Shown here: piece after piece, positions 32,677 through 41,554 of the stretch
Layout of the letters: each line of letters begins with the position of its first letter
How positions within the stretch are numbered: position 1 is the stretch's first letter
DNA from: Arthrobacter sp. ES3-54
GTDB lineage: Bacteria; Actinomycetota; Actinomycetes; Actinomycetales; Micrococcaceae
NCBI RefSeq assembly: GCF_029504395.1
Contig: NZ_JAQFIF010000005.1
Location: 1 to 64,000, forward strand
Direction of reading: 5' to 3'
Length of the DNA stretch: 64,000 nt
The notes under the pieces: model-generated
Seen by the model: the letters and a program-made list of their open reading frames with translations, nothing else
Told to the model about the DNA's origin: nothing
The model's database searches: none
Made by a program: the position numbers and the translations under genes

Positions 32677-32784
32677 TTCGAGTAATTGCTCGAGTAAGTG
32701 CTCGGGTATTGGCTCGAGTAATTGCTCGGGTAATTGCTCGGGTGTTTGCTCGAGTAATTGCCCGGGTAATTGTTCGAGTCACCG
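32677..32784. repeat. 12-bp tandem repeat array, eight clear copies plus one degenerate
   Basis: The unit CTCGAGTAATTG repeats head to tail from 32677, with variants such as CTCGGGTAATTG; the last unit (32773-32784) is degenerate. The array fills the space between the convergent SIMPL and pcp genes. Read on the minus strand one frame stays open and would encode a Tyr-Ser-Asn-Pro-rich tetrapeptide repeat, but no gene is evident. The near-uniform 12-bp period suggests slippage and length variation between strains. Confidence 0.93.
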
Positions 32785-32829
32785 ACGGCGGCCGCGACCG
32801 GCAAGAGCCGTCGAATGGCCCGCCGGCCG

Positions 32830-33471
32830 CTAGTGCGTTGCGCCGGCAGCGAGCCTGAGATCCGCCGTCGTCGCCAGCGCGGTGCGGACGACGACGGCGA
32901 GCGCCGCCGCCATCTGATGCGCCGGCAGCGACGGCGTGCTGCTCCCGGCCGGAAGCTGGGTGTCCGCGTAGGGAATGTGGACAAACCCTCCCCTTGTGCC
33001 GGGACTGCGCCGCAGGGCGTGCATGAGCGCATAGAAGACGTGGTTGCAGACATAGGTCCCGGCACTCTGGGACACTTCAGCCGGGATCTGCTCCGCCGTC
33101 AGCGCCGCGAGCGCCGCTTTGACAGGCAGCGACGTGAAATAGGCCGCCGGTCCGCCCTGGACCACAGGTTCGTCCACGGGCTGGTTGCCGGCGTTGTCCG
33201 GGATCCGGGCGTCGTCACAATTGATGGCCACCCGTTCCAGGGAAATGCGCGCCCTCCCGCCGGCCTGGCCGGCGCACAGCACAAGCTCGGGCCGGAACCG
33301 CTCGAGGGCCTCGGCCAATACCTTGGCCGAGTCCCCAAAGACGCAGGGCAATTCCACCGCCTGGACATCCAGCCCTTCGGCTTGGAGCAACCGTGCCGCC
33401 GAACGGGCCGCGGCCCAGGACGGATTGGCGGTATCGCCGCCGAACGGCTCGAACCCGGTCAGGAGAATCAT
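32830..33471 (-). CDS. pcp: Pyroglutamyl-peptidase I
   Basis: Cytosolic cysteine peptidase (C15) that removes N-terminal pyroglutamate. The 213-aa protein has the catalytic triad Glu79 (ISLERVAIN), Cys142 (GTYVCNHVFY) and His165 (GFVHIPY). The N-terminus LLTGFEPFGG is typical. It converges with the SIMPL gene across the 12-bp repeat array. Confidence 0.95.
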   Translation of the reverse strand: MILLTGFEPFGGDTANPSWAAARSAARLLQAEGLDVQAVELPCVFGDSAKVLAEALERFRPELVLCAGQAGGRARISLERVAINCDDARIPDNAGNQPVDEPVVQGGPAAYFTSLPVKAALAALTAEQIPAEVSQSAGTYVCNHVFYALMHALRRSPGTRGGFVHIPYADTQLPAGSSTPSLPAHQMAAALAVVVRTALATTADLRLAAGATH

Positions 33472-33573
33472 CGCCCCAGCCTAGCAACGCCCTCACGCCA
33501 CGACCTGGCCGCCCGGCGCTGCGAACGGCACTCCCACCCGAAGACCTGGCGCCCCGCCGGCCTGGCCGCATCC

Positions 33574-33600
33574 TTGACATTTAGTCGAACATATATTCGA
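33574..33600 (+). promoter_or_regulatory. Promoter element with LexA (SOS) box
   Basis: A consensus -35 TTGACA (33574-33579) is followed by TCGAACATATATTCGA (33585-33600), which matches the actinobacterial SOS box TCGAAC-N4-GTTCGA except for one base. The same A variant occurs in the boxes near lexA and recA in this window. The box ends 8 bp before the ATG of the radical SAM gene; with no ribosome site present the transcript is probably leaderless. Confidence 0.75.
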
Positions 33601-33608
33601 ATATAGAC

Positions 33609-34787
33609 ATGAGATGGGACGCACAAGCACTTGAGCGCGGCGATTCCACGGCCGCCCTTTCCGCCGATTCGCCAGCCGCACCGGCGCTGCTGCCGCTGGC
33701 CGGGCTGGTGCGGTCCGTGTCCACCCCGGACTTTGCCGGGATCACCTTCCATGAGGTCACCGCCAAATCGGTGCTCAACAAGGTGGTCGCCGGTTCGCGG
33801 ATGCCCTTCGAGTGGACCATCAACCCCTACCGCGGCTGCAGCCATGCCTGCGTCTACTGCTTTGCGCGCAAGAGCCACACCTATCTGGACTTCGACGCCG
33901 GCCTGGACTTTGACAGCCAGGTGGTGGTCAAAATCAACGCCGCCGAGATCCTGCGCAAGGAGCTGGCCAAGCCCTCCTGGCAGCACGAGCACGTGGCCCT
34001 TGGCACCAACACGGACCCGTACCAGCGCGCCGAGGGCCGCTATCAGCTCATGCCCGGCATTATCGGCGCCCTGGCCGACTCCGGCACTCCCCTGTCCATC
34101 CTCACCAAGGGCACGCTCCTTGCCCGGGACATCCCGCTCCTGAAGCATGCGGCGGCCCAGGTGCCGGTGGGGGTAGGGATTTCGCTGGCCATGACCAATG
34201 AAGAACTGTCCGAGGCCGTGGAACCGGGCACGCCGGGGCCGCGCGCACGGCTGAAGCTCATTTCGCGGCTGCGGGAGGCAGGCCTGCCCTGTGGTGTCAT
34301 GGCCATGCCCATCCTGCCGTGGCTCTCGGACAGCGACGAGGCCCTCGACTCGCTCTTCGGAGCCCTGGCGGCGGCCGGCGCCACAGGGGTCACGGCCGGC
34401 GCGCTGTATCTGAAACCGGGCACCCGTGAATGGTTCATGCAGTGGATCGCCCGCGAACATCCGCAGCTGGCCGGCAAGTACCGTCGGCTGTACGGCAGCG
34501 GGTCCTATGCGTCCAAGGAATACCGGGCGTGGCTGGCCGGCCGCATCCGCTACTTCAAAGACCTGCACGGCTTCTCCGGCTCGCACGGATTCAGCCACAG
34601 GGATCTTGACGGCGGCACCGACCACCACGATGCCCGCGAGGAAGAAGCCCAATATCCGGCCGGAAGCATCCCGGACACTGCCCGGCACGCGAGCGCCCGG
34701 CGCGCAGGCGGCCAGCTCGCCGGCCACGCGGGCATAGCCCACTCCGGTGCAGCCTCTTCCAGCTCAGCGCAGCCCACACTGTTTTGA
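33609..34787 (+). CDS. Rv2578c-family radical SAM protein
   Basis: The 392-aa protein has a radical SAM cluster motif CxxxCxxC at Cys77, Cys81 and Cys84 (GCSHACVYC), preceded by INPYRG as in the SplB/Rv2578c group. Related enzymes include spore photoproduct lyase, but the substrate of this group is unknown. The C-terminal 60 residues are low-complexity (His, Ala, Ser, Gly). A SOS box lies directly upstream, so induction by DNA damage is expected, as I recall is reported for the M. tuberculosis homologue. ATG at 33609 has no ribosome site. Confidence 0.85.
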   Translation: MRWDAQALERGDSTAALSADSPAAPALLPLAGLVRSVSTPDFAGITFHEVTAKSVLNKVVAGSRMPFEWTINPYRGCSHACVYCFARKSHTYLDFDAGLDFDSQVVVKINAAEILRKELAKPSWQHEHVALGTNTDPYQRAEGRYQLMPGIIGALADSGTPLSILTKGTLLARDIPLLKHAAAQVPVGVGISLAMTNEELSEAVEPGTPGPRARLKLISRLREAGLPCGVMAMPILPWLSDSDEALDSLFGALAAAGATGVTAGALYLKPGTREWFMQWIAREHPQLAGKYRRLYGSGSYASKEYRAWLAGRIRYFKDLHGFSGSHGFSHRDLDGGTDHHDAREEEAQYPAGSIPDTARHASARRAGGQLAGHAGIAHSGAASSSSAQPTLF

Positions 34788-34871
34788 AGCCCGCTCCACC
34801 ACGAAGCGCCCTGAGCCTTGGGCGCCGCGCGGCGTGAACGGATTAAGCCGTGAACTTAGAGTGTCTTGACC

Positions 34872-36245
34872 CTAGAGTGCCTTGACCGCGCCGAGCACCC
34901 TGGACAGCGAATCCTTGGCATCCCCGAACAGGAGCGAGGTCTTGGGATCGTGCAGAAGCTCGTTCTCGATGCCGGCAAACCCCGGGCGCATCGACCGCTT
35001 CAGGAACACGACCTGCTGGGCCTGCACCACTTCCAGGATCGGCATCCCGTAAATCGGCGAACCGGGGGAAGTCTTGGCCGCCGGGTTGACAACGTCGTTG
35101 GCGCCGACCACCAGCGCGATATCCGTGTTCGCGAACTCGGGATTGATTTCGGCCAGCTCCCGCAGTGACTCGTACGGCACGTCGGCCTCGGCCAACAGCA
35201 CGTTCATGTGCCCCGGCATGCGTCCCGCCACGGGGTGAATGGCGAAGACCACCTCCACGCCGCGGGCCTCTAGGGCCGTGGCGAGTTCCGCCACGGTGTG
35301 TTGGCCCTGCGCCACCGCGAGTCCGTAGCCGGGAACGATGACCACCCGCTGGGCATAGCCAAGCTGAACGGCAACGTCCTCCGGCGACGAGCAACGCACA
35401 GGCCGGTCGCTCACGGCGGTGGAACCCGCCGTCGAGCCGCCCTTGAACGCCCCGAACAGGATGCCGGCGACTCCGCGTCCCATGGCCGAGGCCATCGCCT
35501 TGGTCAGGATTGTGCCGCTCGCGCCGACCAGCGTCCCGGCGACGAGCAGCAGGACATTGCCCAGGACCACGCCGGACGCTGCCACCGCCAGGCCAGTGAA
35601 GGCGTTCAGCAGGGAGATCACGATCGGCACGTCCGCCCCGCCGACGGGCAGCACCAGGAGCAGCCCGGCGGCGAGCCCAAAGCCCAGCAGCGCGAGCGAC
35701 CAGCCGAACGACCCGGTCAGGACCACCAGCGCTCCAGAGATGACTGCCCCCAGCAGGACGGCGCCCATGACCGAGGGCATGCCGGGAAACAGCAGCGGGC
35801 GGGTGCTGATGAGTTCCTGCAGCTTGCCCACAGTCACCGCGGAGCCGGCGAAGGACACCGCGCCCACCAGCATGGTGAAAACCACGGCCAGGCGGACCCA
35901 TGGATCTTCGTTGTGGCCAAGTTCCAGTACGGCGACGAGGGCGGCGGCCCCGCCTCCCACGCCGTTGAACAGCGCCACCAATTGGGGCATCTGCGTCATT
36001 TGCACCCGCCGGGCCACGGGGACGGCAATCGCGGAGCCCACGGCAACGGCTGCCAGGATGAGCGGAATATTATCCAGCCGCGCGGAGAAGAACACGGTGA
36101 CGACGGCGAGGAGCGCCCCGGCCGCACCGATGGCGTTGCCGCGGCGTGCGGTCCGTGGCGAGCTGAGACCCTTGAGCGCAAGGATGAAGCAGACGGCGGC
36201 CGCAAGGTAGAGCAGGGCTGTCCATTCGGGGCCCAGGAGACTCAT
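34872..36245 (-). CDS. pntB: NAD(P) transhydrogenase beta subunit
   Basis: Membrane subunit that carries the NADP(H)-binding domain and proton path of transhydrogenase. The 457-aa protein has about nine hydrophobic segments (5-270) and a C-terminal NADP domain with VIVPGYGLAVAQGQ and VVGANDVVNPAA. Its ATG overlaps the pntAb stop. With pntAa and pntAb it makes NADPH from NADH using the proton gradient. Confidence 0.97.
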   Translation of the reverse strand: MSLLGPEWTALLYLAAAVCFILALKGLSSPRTARRGNAIGAAGALLAVVTVFFSARLDNIPLILAAVAVGSAIAVPVARRVQMTQMPQLVALFNGVGGGAAALVAVLELGHNEDPWVRLAVVFTMLVGAVSFAGSAVTVGKLQELISTRPLLFPGMPSVMGAVLLGAVISGALVVLTGSFGWSLALLGFGLAAGLLLVLPVGGADVPIVISLLNAFTGLAVAASGVVLGNVLLLVAGTLVGASGTILTKAMASAMGRGVAGILFGAFKGGSTAGSTAVSDRPVRCSSPEDVAVQLGYAQRVVIVPGYGLAVAQGQHTVAELATALEARGVEVVFAIHPVAGRMPGHMNVLLAEADVPYESLRELAEINPEFANTDIALVVGANDVVNPAAKTSPGSPIYGMPILEVVQAQQVVFLKRSMRPGFAGIENELLHDPKTSLLFGDAKDSLSRVLGAVKAL

Positions 36246-36625
36246 CGGCCCTCCCCCGCCCCGCCGCCGGAGCTCCCGTTACCTGAGCGTCCGTCCCCCG
36301 CGATTCCGCCGGCTGTGCCGGCCCCGGTTCGTGCCGGTGTTCCCGCCCGCTTGTGGGCGCTGAACATCTCAAGCATGCGGTCCGTGACCACGAAGCCGCC
36401 CACCAGGTTGACGGTTGCCAGGACCACGGCCAGCAGCGCGATGCCGAGCACCCAGGGGTCGCTGGCCCGTCCGGCCACAATGATGGCGCCGACCAGGATG
36501 ATGCCGTGGATGGCGTTGGCGCCGGACATTAGTGGTGTGTGCAGCTTGCTGGTGACCTTGGAGACGACTTCGAATCCGACGAACACTGCCAGTACCACCA
36601 CTGTCAGCAATGCGACCGGGCCCAT
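36242..36625 (-). CDS. pntAb: NAD(P) transhydrogenase alpha subunit, membrane part
   Basis: The 127-aa protein is the separate membrane segment of the alpha subunit found when pntA is split. It has four hydrophobic helices (about 3-24, 38-55, 58-75, 78-95), containing HTPLMSGANAIHGI, and then a Gly/Ser/Ala-rich cytosolic tail. Its ATG overlaps the pntAa stop (TGATG) and its stop overlaps the pntB start (ATGA). Confidence 0.95.
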   Translation of the reverse strand: MGPVALLTVVVLAVFVGFEVVSKVTSKLHTPLMSGANAIHGIILVGAIIVAGRASDPWVLGIALLAVVLATVNLVGGFVVTDRMLEMFSAHKRAGTPARTGAGTAGGIAGDGRSGNGSSGGGAGEGR

Positions 36626-37767
36626 CACGCCTCCGTTTCCAGTGCTGCCGCGGTGGGGGCATGCCGCACGGCGCCCCCATGGGTCAGGCACGTTCCGGCA
36701 ACCACGTCGTCGTCGAAGTCCGGGGCCACCGAGCCGCAGTCGGTCATGAGGGCGAGGAAGTTGCTGACGTTCCGGGCGAAAAGCCGGGACGCATCCGACG
36801 GCATGGCGGACGCCGCGTCCTGCAGGCCCACGAGGGTCACCGACCCGCCGTCCGCCGGGACCTGGACGTCCTGGCCGGCGATCACGCCTTCGACGTTGCC
36901 TCCGGACTCCGCGGCGAGGTCGACCACGACCGACCCGGCCCGCATGCTGGCCACCATTGCGGTGGTCACCAGCAAGGGAGCGGCCCGGCCCGGGATGGCC
37001 GCGGTGGTGATCAGGATGTCCGCTGCAGCGACGTGCGGGGCAAGGAGGCTACGCTGGCGTTGTGCCCGGTCCTCGCCGAGGGCACGGGCGTAGCCTCCGG
37101 CTCCTTCGGCGGCGGCGTCCACGTCCAGATTGATGAAAGTGCCACCCATCGAGGCGACCTCGTCGGCGGAGGCGGCCCGGATGTCGTTGGCCGACACCCG
37201 GGCGCCGAGCCGTTTCGCCGTGCCGATCGCCTGCAGCCCGGCGACGCCGGCGCCGAGGACCAGCACCCTCGCCGGCGGGATGGTCCCCGCGGCGGTCATG
37301 TAGAGCGGGAAGAACCGCGGGTACCGCATGGCCGCTTCCAGTACTGCACGGTAGCCGGTGACCAGGGACTGCGAGCTGAGCGCATCCATGGACTGTGCCC
37401 GGGAAATCCGCGGAAGCAGCTCGAGGGCGAACGAGGTGATCCCGGCGGCTGCCAGCGCGCGGACAGTCGGCAGTTCCGCGGCCGGCGACGCCAGACCGAT
37501 GGTGACCGTGCCGGGCCGGAGCCGGGCTGCGGTTTCCGGGGTGAGTGGGCGGACATGCAGCAGGACGTCGAGGACCTCGAACGGGAGTTCGGAGATCACA
37601 GTGGCGCCAGCCTCCTTGAAGGCGGCGTCCACGAACCCTGCTTCGGTTCCGGCGCCGCTCTCCACCAGGAGATGGAGCCCGAGGGCTGTCAGTTGCCGGA
37701 CCGTCTCCGGGGTGGCCGCAACGCGGCGTTCTCCGGCTCGCTGCTCTCGTCCGACACCGACCTGCAC
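36625..37767 (-). CDS. pntAa: NAD(P) transhydrogenase alpha subunit, NAD-binding part
   Basis: The 380-aa soluble subunit binds NAD(H). It resembles alanine dehydrogenase in fold, with EQRAGERRVAATP at the N-terminus, RISRAQSMDALSSQ, and the Rossmann motif VLGAGVAGLQA. GTG at 37767 is chosen because GAGAGGA lies about 7 bp upstream; a GTG two codons earlier abuts that site. It is first of the pntAa-pntAb-pntB operon. Confidence 0.95.
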   Translation of the reverse strand: MQVGVGREQRAGERRVAATPETVRQLTALGLHLLVESGAGTEAGFVDAAFKEAGATVISELPFEVLDVLLHVRPLTPETAARLRPGTVTIGLASPAAELPTVRALAAAGITSFALELLPRISRAQSMDALSSQSLVTGYRAVLEAAMRYPRFFPLYMTAAGTIPPARVLVLGAGVAGLQAIGTAKRLGARVSANDIRAASADEVASMGGTFINLDVDAAAEGAGGYARALGEDRAQRQRSLLAPHVAAADILITTAAIPGRAAPLLVTTAMVASMRAGSVVVDLAAESGGNVEGVIAGQDVQVPADGGSVTLVGLQDAASAMPSDASRLFARNVSNFLALMTDCGSVAPDFDDDVVAGTCLTHGGAVRHAPTAAALETEA

Positions 37768-37856
37768 GGCCACTCCTCTCGATTGCGTTCAGAGTAGGCA
37801 CATGCCTGACTGTTTGGCGAGAGGCGGGCATTCGAAAGCCCGTCGGCCCGTCCGGG

Positions 37857-38321
37857 TCAGCGGCTAAGCCCGGCGCCCACTCCGCGCGGCCCGGTAGCCC
37901 GGACTGCGGCCAGCAGGGCTTCTACGATGGGGAAGTCCGCCGGGATCCATGGCAGGCCCAGGACCTCCGCCAGGTTGCGGAGGTCGAGCCAGCGCAGTTC
38001 GTCGTGATCCTCCAGCGGCTCGGGCTCTCCCCCAGCCAGTTCGGCGAACCAGACCCTCATCGCCGCCTTCTCGTTGAGCGGCCAGCCCGTGGCGGATTCT
38101 GCAGGCAGCTCGGCCCCGAGCCGCACCAGTACGCCCAGTTCTTCGCGGAGCTCGCGGTGCAGGGCGTCTTCGGCTGCTTCGCCTGGCTCCACTTTTCCGC
38201 CCGGGAACTCCCACATGCCGGCAAACTGCGGCGGCGCCGTGCGCCGCGCCACAAGGAGCAGGCCCGGTTCGGCCAGGGAGTCCACTACTGCGCCGCCAAC
38301 GACGCCAATGAGTCCAGTCAC
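37857..38321 (-). CDS. Nudix hydrolase, MutT-like
   Basis: The 154-aa protein has a full Nudix box at 41-63 (GGKVEPGE...RELREELG), preceded by MWEFP as in MutT, which sanitises 8-oxo-dGTP. A role in cleaning oxidised nucleotides is likely but the substrate is not proved. The GTG start at 38321 gives the family N-terminus; the frame is open upstream through GC-rich intergenic sequence that looks non-coding. Confidence 0.88.
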   Translation of the reverse strand: MTGLIGVVGGAVVDSLAEPGLLLVARRTAPPQFAGMWEFPGGKVEPGEAAEDALHRELREELGVLVRLGAELPAESATGWPLNEKAAMRVWFAELAGGEPEPLEDHDELRWLDLRNLAEVLGLPWIPADFPIVEALLAAVRATGPRGVGAGLSR

Positions 38322-38607
38322 GCCCACCAGTCTATTGCGGCCGCCGGGTCCCGGGCCGGAGCGGGGACCCGGGGCGGACGGCTGCGGGCGGGACCGGGGA
38401 CCCGGGATCGCCTCGGGAGCGTGTCCTGCGCTCAGGCCGGGGCGGACGGGGACCCGGGAGCGGCCGGGTAAGGGACAATGGTGGAGGCGGCCGCGCAGAC
38501 TGGTTGCGGCCGGTTGCGGAATATTCGGCGCCGCCTCCCAGTTCTTAAAAGCATATTTATCTGTCCGATCCCTCCGGACCTTCCGGAAAATCTCCCTGAA
38601 AAGACGA
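38322..38607. other. Intergenic region with GGGGACCCGGG repeats and AT-rich promoter-like part
   Basis: The left half has four near-identical GC palindromic units at 38346-38355 (GGGTCCCGGG), 38363-38374, 38396-38407 and 38448-38458 (GGGGACCCGGG). The right half (38535-38560) has an AT-rich stretch, TTCTTAAAAGCATATTTATC, which may hold the promoter of the MFS gene. No gene is seen. Confidence 0.6.
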
Positions 38608-39816
38608 ATGACAACCACCACACGCGCCCCGGCGCCGTCCAAGACCGGCACCCGTCACGTTGCCCTGGCCATCATTGCCCTGGCGATGGGCGGATTTGGC
38701 ATCGGCACCACAGAATTCACCATGATGGGCCTGCTCAAGGAGATCGAACAGGGCCTGAACATCAGTACGCCCGAGGCCGGCCACCTTATTTCGGCCTACG
38801 CCCTCGGCGTCGTGATCGGCGCGCCGGTGCTGGCCGCCGTCGGGGCCAAACTCCCGCGGAAGTATCTGGCCCTGGGGCTCATGCTCTTCTTCAGCATCGC
38901 CAACCTCAGTTCCTTCCTCGCCCCGGACTACGGCTCCATGCTGGTGTCCCGGTTCGCCGCGGGACTGCCCCACGGCGCCTTTTTCGGGGTCGCGGCCGTG
39001 ATTGCTGCCTCCCTGGTGGCGCCGACCAAGCGGGGTTGGGCCATTTCGATGGTCATGGCCGGGCTGACGGTGTCCAACGTCGTCGGTGTCCCCTTCGCTA
39101 CTTGGCTGGGCCAGAGCTACGGGTGGCGGCTCCTGTTCCTGCTGGTGGGCCTGATCGGCATCATCACGCTCGCTATGCTGTGGAAGTTCGTCCCGTTCCA
39201 GAAGCCGCACGCAGATGCCAGCTTCCGCCGTGAGCTCGGCGCGCTCAAGCGGCTCCAGGTGTGGCTCGCCATCCTCGTCGGCATCGTCGGCTTCGGCGGT
39301 TTCTTCGCGACCTACACGTACATTTCGCACACCATGACCTCCGTGGCCGGTGTCCCGGCGCCCTGGCTGCCGCTGGTCGTGGCGCTGTACGGCGTGGGCA
39401 TGGTGGCGGGCAACATCGTGGGCGGCCGGATCGCCGATAAGTCCGTCATGGGCACGATTTACTGGGTGCTGCCCGGCACTGCGGTGGCGCTCGTGGTCTA
39501 CGCCATTGGCGTCCATTGGGCCTGGTCCGCGCTGGTCATGGTGTTCGTGGTTGGCGCCGCCGGGTCCATGCTGGTTCCGGCCCTGCAGACCAGGCTTCTG
39601 GATGCGTCTCCCGACGCACCGTCGCTGGCCTCCTCGCTCAACCACGCGGCGCTCAACGTCGCCAACGCCCTCGGGGCCTTCCTGGGCGGCCTTGTGATCG
39701 CCTGGGGCTGGGGCTACGTCGCGCCGGCTCTCGTAGGCGCGGTCCTTGCCGTGCTGGGGCTCGGGGTCGCTGCCATCAGCGGTGCCGTGGAACGCAGGCG
39801 GCCGCTGGCCTCCTAG
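38608..39816 (+). CDS. MFS transporter, AraJ/DHA1 drug-efflux type
   Basis: The 402-aa protein has twelve predicted membrane helices and the DHA1 hallmarks: FGIGTTEFTMMGLL in helix 1 and the motif-A-like GAKLPRKYL loop between helices 2 and 3. It is similar to AraJ- or chloramphenicol-type exporters. The substrate cannot be told. The ATG at 38608 has a weak purine-rich site (GAAAAGA) upstream. A strong terminator follows. Confidence 0.9.
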   Translation: MTTTTRAPAPSKTGTRHVALAIIALAMGGFGIGTTEFTMMGLLKEIEQGLNISTPEAGHLISAYALGVVIGAPVLAAVGAKLPRKYLALGLMLFFSIANLSSFLAPDYGSMLVSRFAAGLPHGAFFGVAAVIAASLVAPTKRGWAISMVMAGLTVSNVVGVPFATWLGQSYGWRLLFLLVGLIGIITLAMLWKFVPFQKPHADASFRRELGALKRLQVWLAILVGIVGFGGFFATYTYISHTMTSVAGVPAPWLPLVVALYGVGMVAGNIVGGRIADKSVMGTIYWVLPGTAVALVVYAIGVHWAWSALVMVFVVGAAGSMLVPALQTRLLDASPDAPSLASSLNHAALNVANALGAFLGGLVIAWGWGYVAPALVGAVLAVLGLGVAAISGAVERRRPLAS

Positions 39817-39881
39817 CCGCCCTTAGCCATCCCCTGAGCCGCAGCGAAGCGGCCGGGCAAAAGGCGGACATGCTCAAAAAG

Positions 39882-39930
39882 AACGGCAGTCCTGTCCAGT
39901 GGAGTACTGGACCGGACTGCCGTTTTCTTT
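39882..39930. terminator. Bidirectional terminator
   Basis: Arms 39882-39900 and 39906-39924 form a 19-bp stem with one wobble and a GGAGT loop. TTTTCTTT follows on plus and a similar T tract (TTCTTTTTG) on minus. It separates the convergent MFS and cation-efflux genes. Confidence 0.93.
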
Positions 39931-39990
39931 AGGTACTGCCGTTGTCTTTAGGGCCGTTGTCCTATTTGGGGCAATGGGCTGCCGGGCGGC

Positions 39991-40911
39991 TCAGGGGGCG
40001 TTGACGCGCTGCACGTCCGGTTCCAGGTAGATGACCCGGGCAATCGGGACGGCCTCGCGGATCCGGACCTCCGCGTCATCAATCGCCTTCGCAATGTCTT
40101 GGCCCGAGTCCGAGCGGCCGATGCTGATCTTGGCCGCCACCAGCAGTTCCTCAGGACCAAGGTGCATGGTCTTGAGGTGAATGATGGTGGTGCCGCCGGC
40201 TTCGATTGCGCCGCGGATCTTGGCGACGTCATCGCGGGTGGCCGACTCGCCCAGCAGCAGGGACTTGGTTTCCATGGCCAGCACCACAGCGATCGCCACA
40301 AGCAGCAGGCCGATCATGGCGGTGCCGAGGGCGTCCCAGATGCCGTTCCCGGTCAGGAGCGTCATGCCCACGCCGAAGAGCGCGAACACCAGGCCCACGA
40401 GGGCGCCGAAATCCTCGAGCAGGATCACGGGGAGTTCCGGCTGCTTGGCATTGCGGATGAACTTGACCCAGCTTTGCTTTCCCCTGAGGTGGTTGGATTC
40501 GATGATCGCTGTCCGGAAGGAGAAGGACTCGGCAATGATTGCGCCGATCAGGACGGCAAGCGGCACCCACCAGAAGTCCCCTTCGATGGCGTGCGGGTGC
40601 TGGATCTTTCCCCAGGCCTCATACAGGGCGAACAGGCCGCCGACGCTGAAAAGGACAATCGAGACGATAAAGGCGTAGATGTACCGCTCGCGGCCATAGC
40701 CGAAGGGGTGCTCGGGGCTGGCTTTCCGCTGCGCGCGCTTGCCGCCGACCAGGAGCAACAGCTGGTTGCCGGAGTCTGCGAGCGAGTGAATCGCCTCGGC
40801 CAGCATGGACGAGGAAAACGTCAGAAAGTAGGCGACGAACTTCAAAACGGCGATGGTCAGGTTTGCGGCCAGCGCCGCGAGAATCGCCTTGGTACCGCCA
40901 TTTGCAGCCAC
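39991..40911 (-). CDS. Cation diffusion facilitator family transporter
   Basis: The 306-aa inner-membrane protein is a CDF exporter of divalent metals such as zinc. It has about six membrane helices, the metal-binding helix HSLADSGNQ near 42-50, and a short C-terminal cytosolic domain. Among CDFs it resembles the group with HPFGYGRERYIY. No metal regulator is adjacent. Confidence 0.9.
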   Translation of the reverse strand: MAANGGTKAILAALAANLTIAVLKFVAYFLTFSSSMLAEAIHSLADSGNQLLLLVGGKRAQRKASPEHPFGYGRERYIYAFIVSIVLFSVGGLFALYEAWGKIQHPHAIEGDFWWVPLAVLIGAIIAESFSFRTAIIESNHLRGKQSWVKFIRNAKQPELPVILLEDFGALVGLVFALFGVGMTLLTGNGIWDALGTAMIGLLLVAIAVVLAMETKSLLLGESATRDDVAKIRGAIEAGGTTIIHLKTMHLGPEELLVAAKISIGRSDSGQDIAKAIDDAEVRIREAVPIARVIYLEPDVQRVNAP

Positions 40912-41057
40912 GTGAGCTTCTCCTTATGGGGTTCTTCAGGGTGTACGCGAACACCGGAAGAACCCAGCGCCCACAAGGAATACCGTACCCGTTTCCGGGC
41001 CGCAGCCGAACCGGGGCAGGGGCCAACGGGGCCACGTAACGATTGGGTAGTCCCCTG

Positions 41058-41086
41058 CTGACAACGAATCCGCCCTATGTTAGCTT
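41058..41086 (+). promoter_or_regulatory. Promoter candidate for the GlsB/YeaQ-type gene
   Basis: CTGACA (41058-41063) and TAGCTT (41081-41086) are separated by exactly 17 bp, with a predicted start near 41093. It lies in the 229-bp divergent region between the cation transporter and the small membrane protein gene. Confidence 0.45.
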
Positions 41087-41140
41087 GAAGCCATATTCGG
41101 GATCCACAATTTGGGTGCCGACGAATATGTAGGAGGAGAC

Positions 41141-41407
41141 ATGGGCTTTCTTGGCTGGATCATTCTCGGACTCATAGTAGGTGCAATCGTCAAGGCAGTC
41201 ATGCCCGGCAGGGTCGGCGGCGGCTGGGTTACCAGCCTCGTGCTCGGCGTCGTCGGCGCAATTGTCGGCGGCTGGATCGGGGACCTTCTGTTCGGCGGCG
41301 GCAAGATGGAATTCTGGAATCTCGGTTCCTGGCTCCTTGCCATTGTCGGCGGCCTCGCCGTAGCGGGCATTTACGGCGCCATCACAGGGCGCAACAAGAC
41401 CACATAA
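41141..41407 (+). CDS. GlsB/YeaQ/YmgE family stress-response membrane protein
   Basis: The 88-aa protein is nearly all hydrophobic, with three predicted helices (about 2-22, 28-50, 60-80) and the glycine-rich VGAIVKAVMPG segment of the family. Such proteins (transglycosylase-associated or GlsB) are associated with stress response, but their biochemical role is unclear. The start ATG at 41141 has a near-perfect AGGAGGAG upstream; an in-frame ATG ten codons earlier lacks one. A strong terminator follows. Confidence 0.93.
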   Translation: MGFLGWIILGLIVGAIVKAVMPGRVGGGWVTSLVLGVVGAIVGGWIGDLLFGGGKMEFWNLGSWLLAIVGGLAVAGIYGAITGRNKTT

Positions 41408-41458
41408 TTCTGCAAAGCACTGACCGCACACTGTGTGTGGGGCGGCAGTGACAGTACG

Positions 41459-41501
41459 ACGGCGGGGCCCACCATTCGGTGGGCCCCGCCGTTCGTTTTT
41501 T
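41459..41501 (+). terminator. Rho-independent terminator
   Basis: A perfect 15-bp GC-rich stem (41459-41473 with 41478-41492) and tetraloop ATTC are followed by TTCGTTTTTT. It ends the small membrane protein gene and stands before the 3' end of the convergent rRNA methyltransferase gene. Confidence 0.95.
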
Positions 41502-41554
41502 GGAGGGCTTCCGGCCGGATTGCCGGCCGGAAGTGCCAGGTCCGTGCAGAGCCC

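Noticed and set aside
32677-32784. Possible CRISPR array
   Set aside because: Units are 12 bp, contiguous and without spacers; no cas gene is nearby.
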